A stretch of DNA of 5,945 nucleotides from Candidatus Acidiferrum typicum (GTDB taxonomy: Bacteria > Acidobacteriota > Terriglobia > Acidiferrales > UBA7541). A program made the translations under genes and the position numbers. The notes below the pieces were generated by a model. That model was not told the origin of the DNA. It saw nothing but the letters and a program-made list of their open reading frames with translations, and did not search any database. Of this stretch, positions 5,488 to 5,945 are shown one piece after another. How positions within the stretch are numbered: position 1 is the first letter of the stretch; the number at the start of each line of letters is the position of its first letter. The DNA lies in contig JAOAPW010000413.1 in the NCBI GenBank assembly GCA_025463105.1, positions 1-5,945 on the forward strand, in the 5' to 3' direction.

Positions 5488-5945
5488 TTAAGTCCTGAAC
5501 AGCACGTCTTCGCGTTGGAAAAGTTTCACGGCGATGGCGATGGCTCCGGCGGCGTAGATGCACGAGGACGCGAAGATCAGGGCGATATATTTCCAGTGAT
5601 ATGTTCCGGTCATGATTTCCTTGCTGATCAGACTCGTGTTCAGCACCGGGACGAGTGCGAGCGCGGCGTTCAGTTCCACGCCTGGCAAAACTGCGGCGAC
5701 AGCGGGAAGAACTACGACGATCATCAGCGGTGAAATGTAGCTTTGCGCTTCCTTATAACTTTTGGCGAACAATGCGATCGCCAGTAGCGCTGCTGAAAAC
5801 AGCACTGCCAGAGGCAGAACCATCGTGAACACGGAAATCACCGCTTTGCCTGTCATCGTGATTTGCAGGATTGTGTCAGCGGCGCCGTTGGCCACGCCCT
5901 GCAGCAATTTTTTCCCTACGCCAAATGAAACGATCATGGAGATGA
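5488..5945 (-). CDS. ABC-2 type transporter permease, NatB-like, C-terminal part (5' end outside window)
   Basis: The visible 152 residues are the C-terminal membrane half of an ABC-2 family permease, which would pair with an ATPase subunit to export a substrate (sodium in characterised NatAB; not established here). At least four hydrophobic segments are present: around VISVFTMVLPLAVLFSAALLA, YISPLMIVVVLPAVAAV, LNAALALVPVLN, and YIALIFASSCIYAAGAIAIAV. Between them lie PGVELN and the PVLNTSLISKEI stretch typical of NatB-like permeases, and the protein ends in LFQREDVLFRT. The frame is open to the window edge (codons ATC TCC precede the Met at 5937), so that Met is internal and the gene continues beyond base 5945. 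It converges on the kinase operon and is probably unrelated to it. The family call is fairly firm; substrate and partner subunit are not visible. Confidence 0.82.
   Translation of the reverse strand, partial: ISMIVSFGVGKKLLQGVANGAADTILQITMTGKAVISVFTMVLPLAVLFSAALLAIALFAKSYKEAQSYISPLMIVVVLPAVAAVLPGVELNAALALVPVLNTSLISKEIMTGTYHWKYIALIFASSCIYAAGAIAIAVKLFQREDVLFRT

Noticed and set aside
5353..5733. Plus-strand frame of 126 codons after the DHp protein, considered as a frameshifted ATPase domain
   Set aside because: It contains none of the N, G1, F or G2 boxes and runs antisense to the clearly membrane-protein-coding permease.

Overview
The window is GC-rich, densely coding bacterial chromosome with no RNA gene, mobile element or CRISPR array that I can see. 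The mix of a large soluble hybrid histidine kinase, an exported dienelactone-hydrolase-like enzyme and a NatB-type ABC-2 permease would fit a soil bacterium of the Acidobacteriota. That placement is an inference from gene style, not from a marker gene.

Layout. Bases 17-1048 (minus) encode a secreted alpha/beta hydrolase. Bases 1062-1594 are a divergent intergenic region of about 530 bp. It carries a 12-bp perfect palindrome (1432-1443), a pair of GGGAAAT direct repeats, and a good match to a sigma-54 (-24/-12) promoter at 1557-1572. Three tightly packed genes follow on the plus strand. The first is a 36-residue single-pass membrane peptide (1595-1705) with a strong ribosome binding site. Its stop codon overlaps by one base the ATG of a 1022-residue GAF-GAF-PAS-PAS-HisKA-HATPase-REC hybrid kinase (1705-4773). 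The kinase stop overlaps by four bases the start of a 215-residue protein (4770-5417), which joins a degenerate receiver to a histidine-kinase dimerisation/phosphoacceptor helix pair but has no ATP-binding domain. After a 70-bp gap comes the C-terminal part of a convergent ABC-2 permease (5488 to the window edge, minus).

The three plus-strand genes look like one translationally coupled signalling operon. The kinase is soluble but intact in every catalytic motif. The peptide upstream supplies a membrane segment, and the protein downstream supplies an extra phosphoacceptor histidine (H153) and a pseudo-receiver. The attractive reading is an unusual phosphorelay or kinase-modulating module under sigma-54 control, with the small peptide as anchor or regulator and the kinase-less DHp protein as partner or phosphotransfer intermediate. 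The order, overlaps and motifs are visible in the sequence; the mechanism is inference. The hydrolase and the permease are not obviously linked to it.
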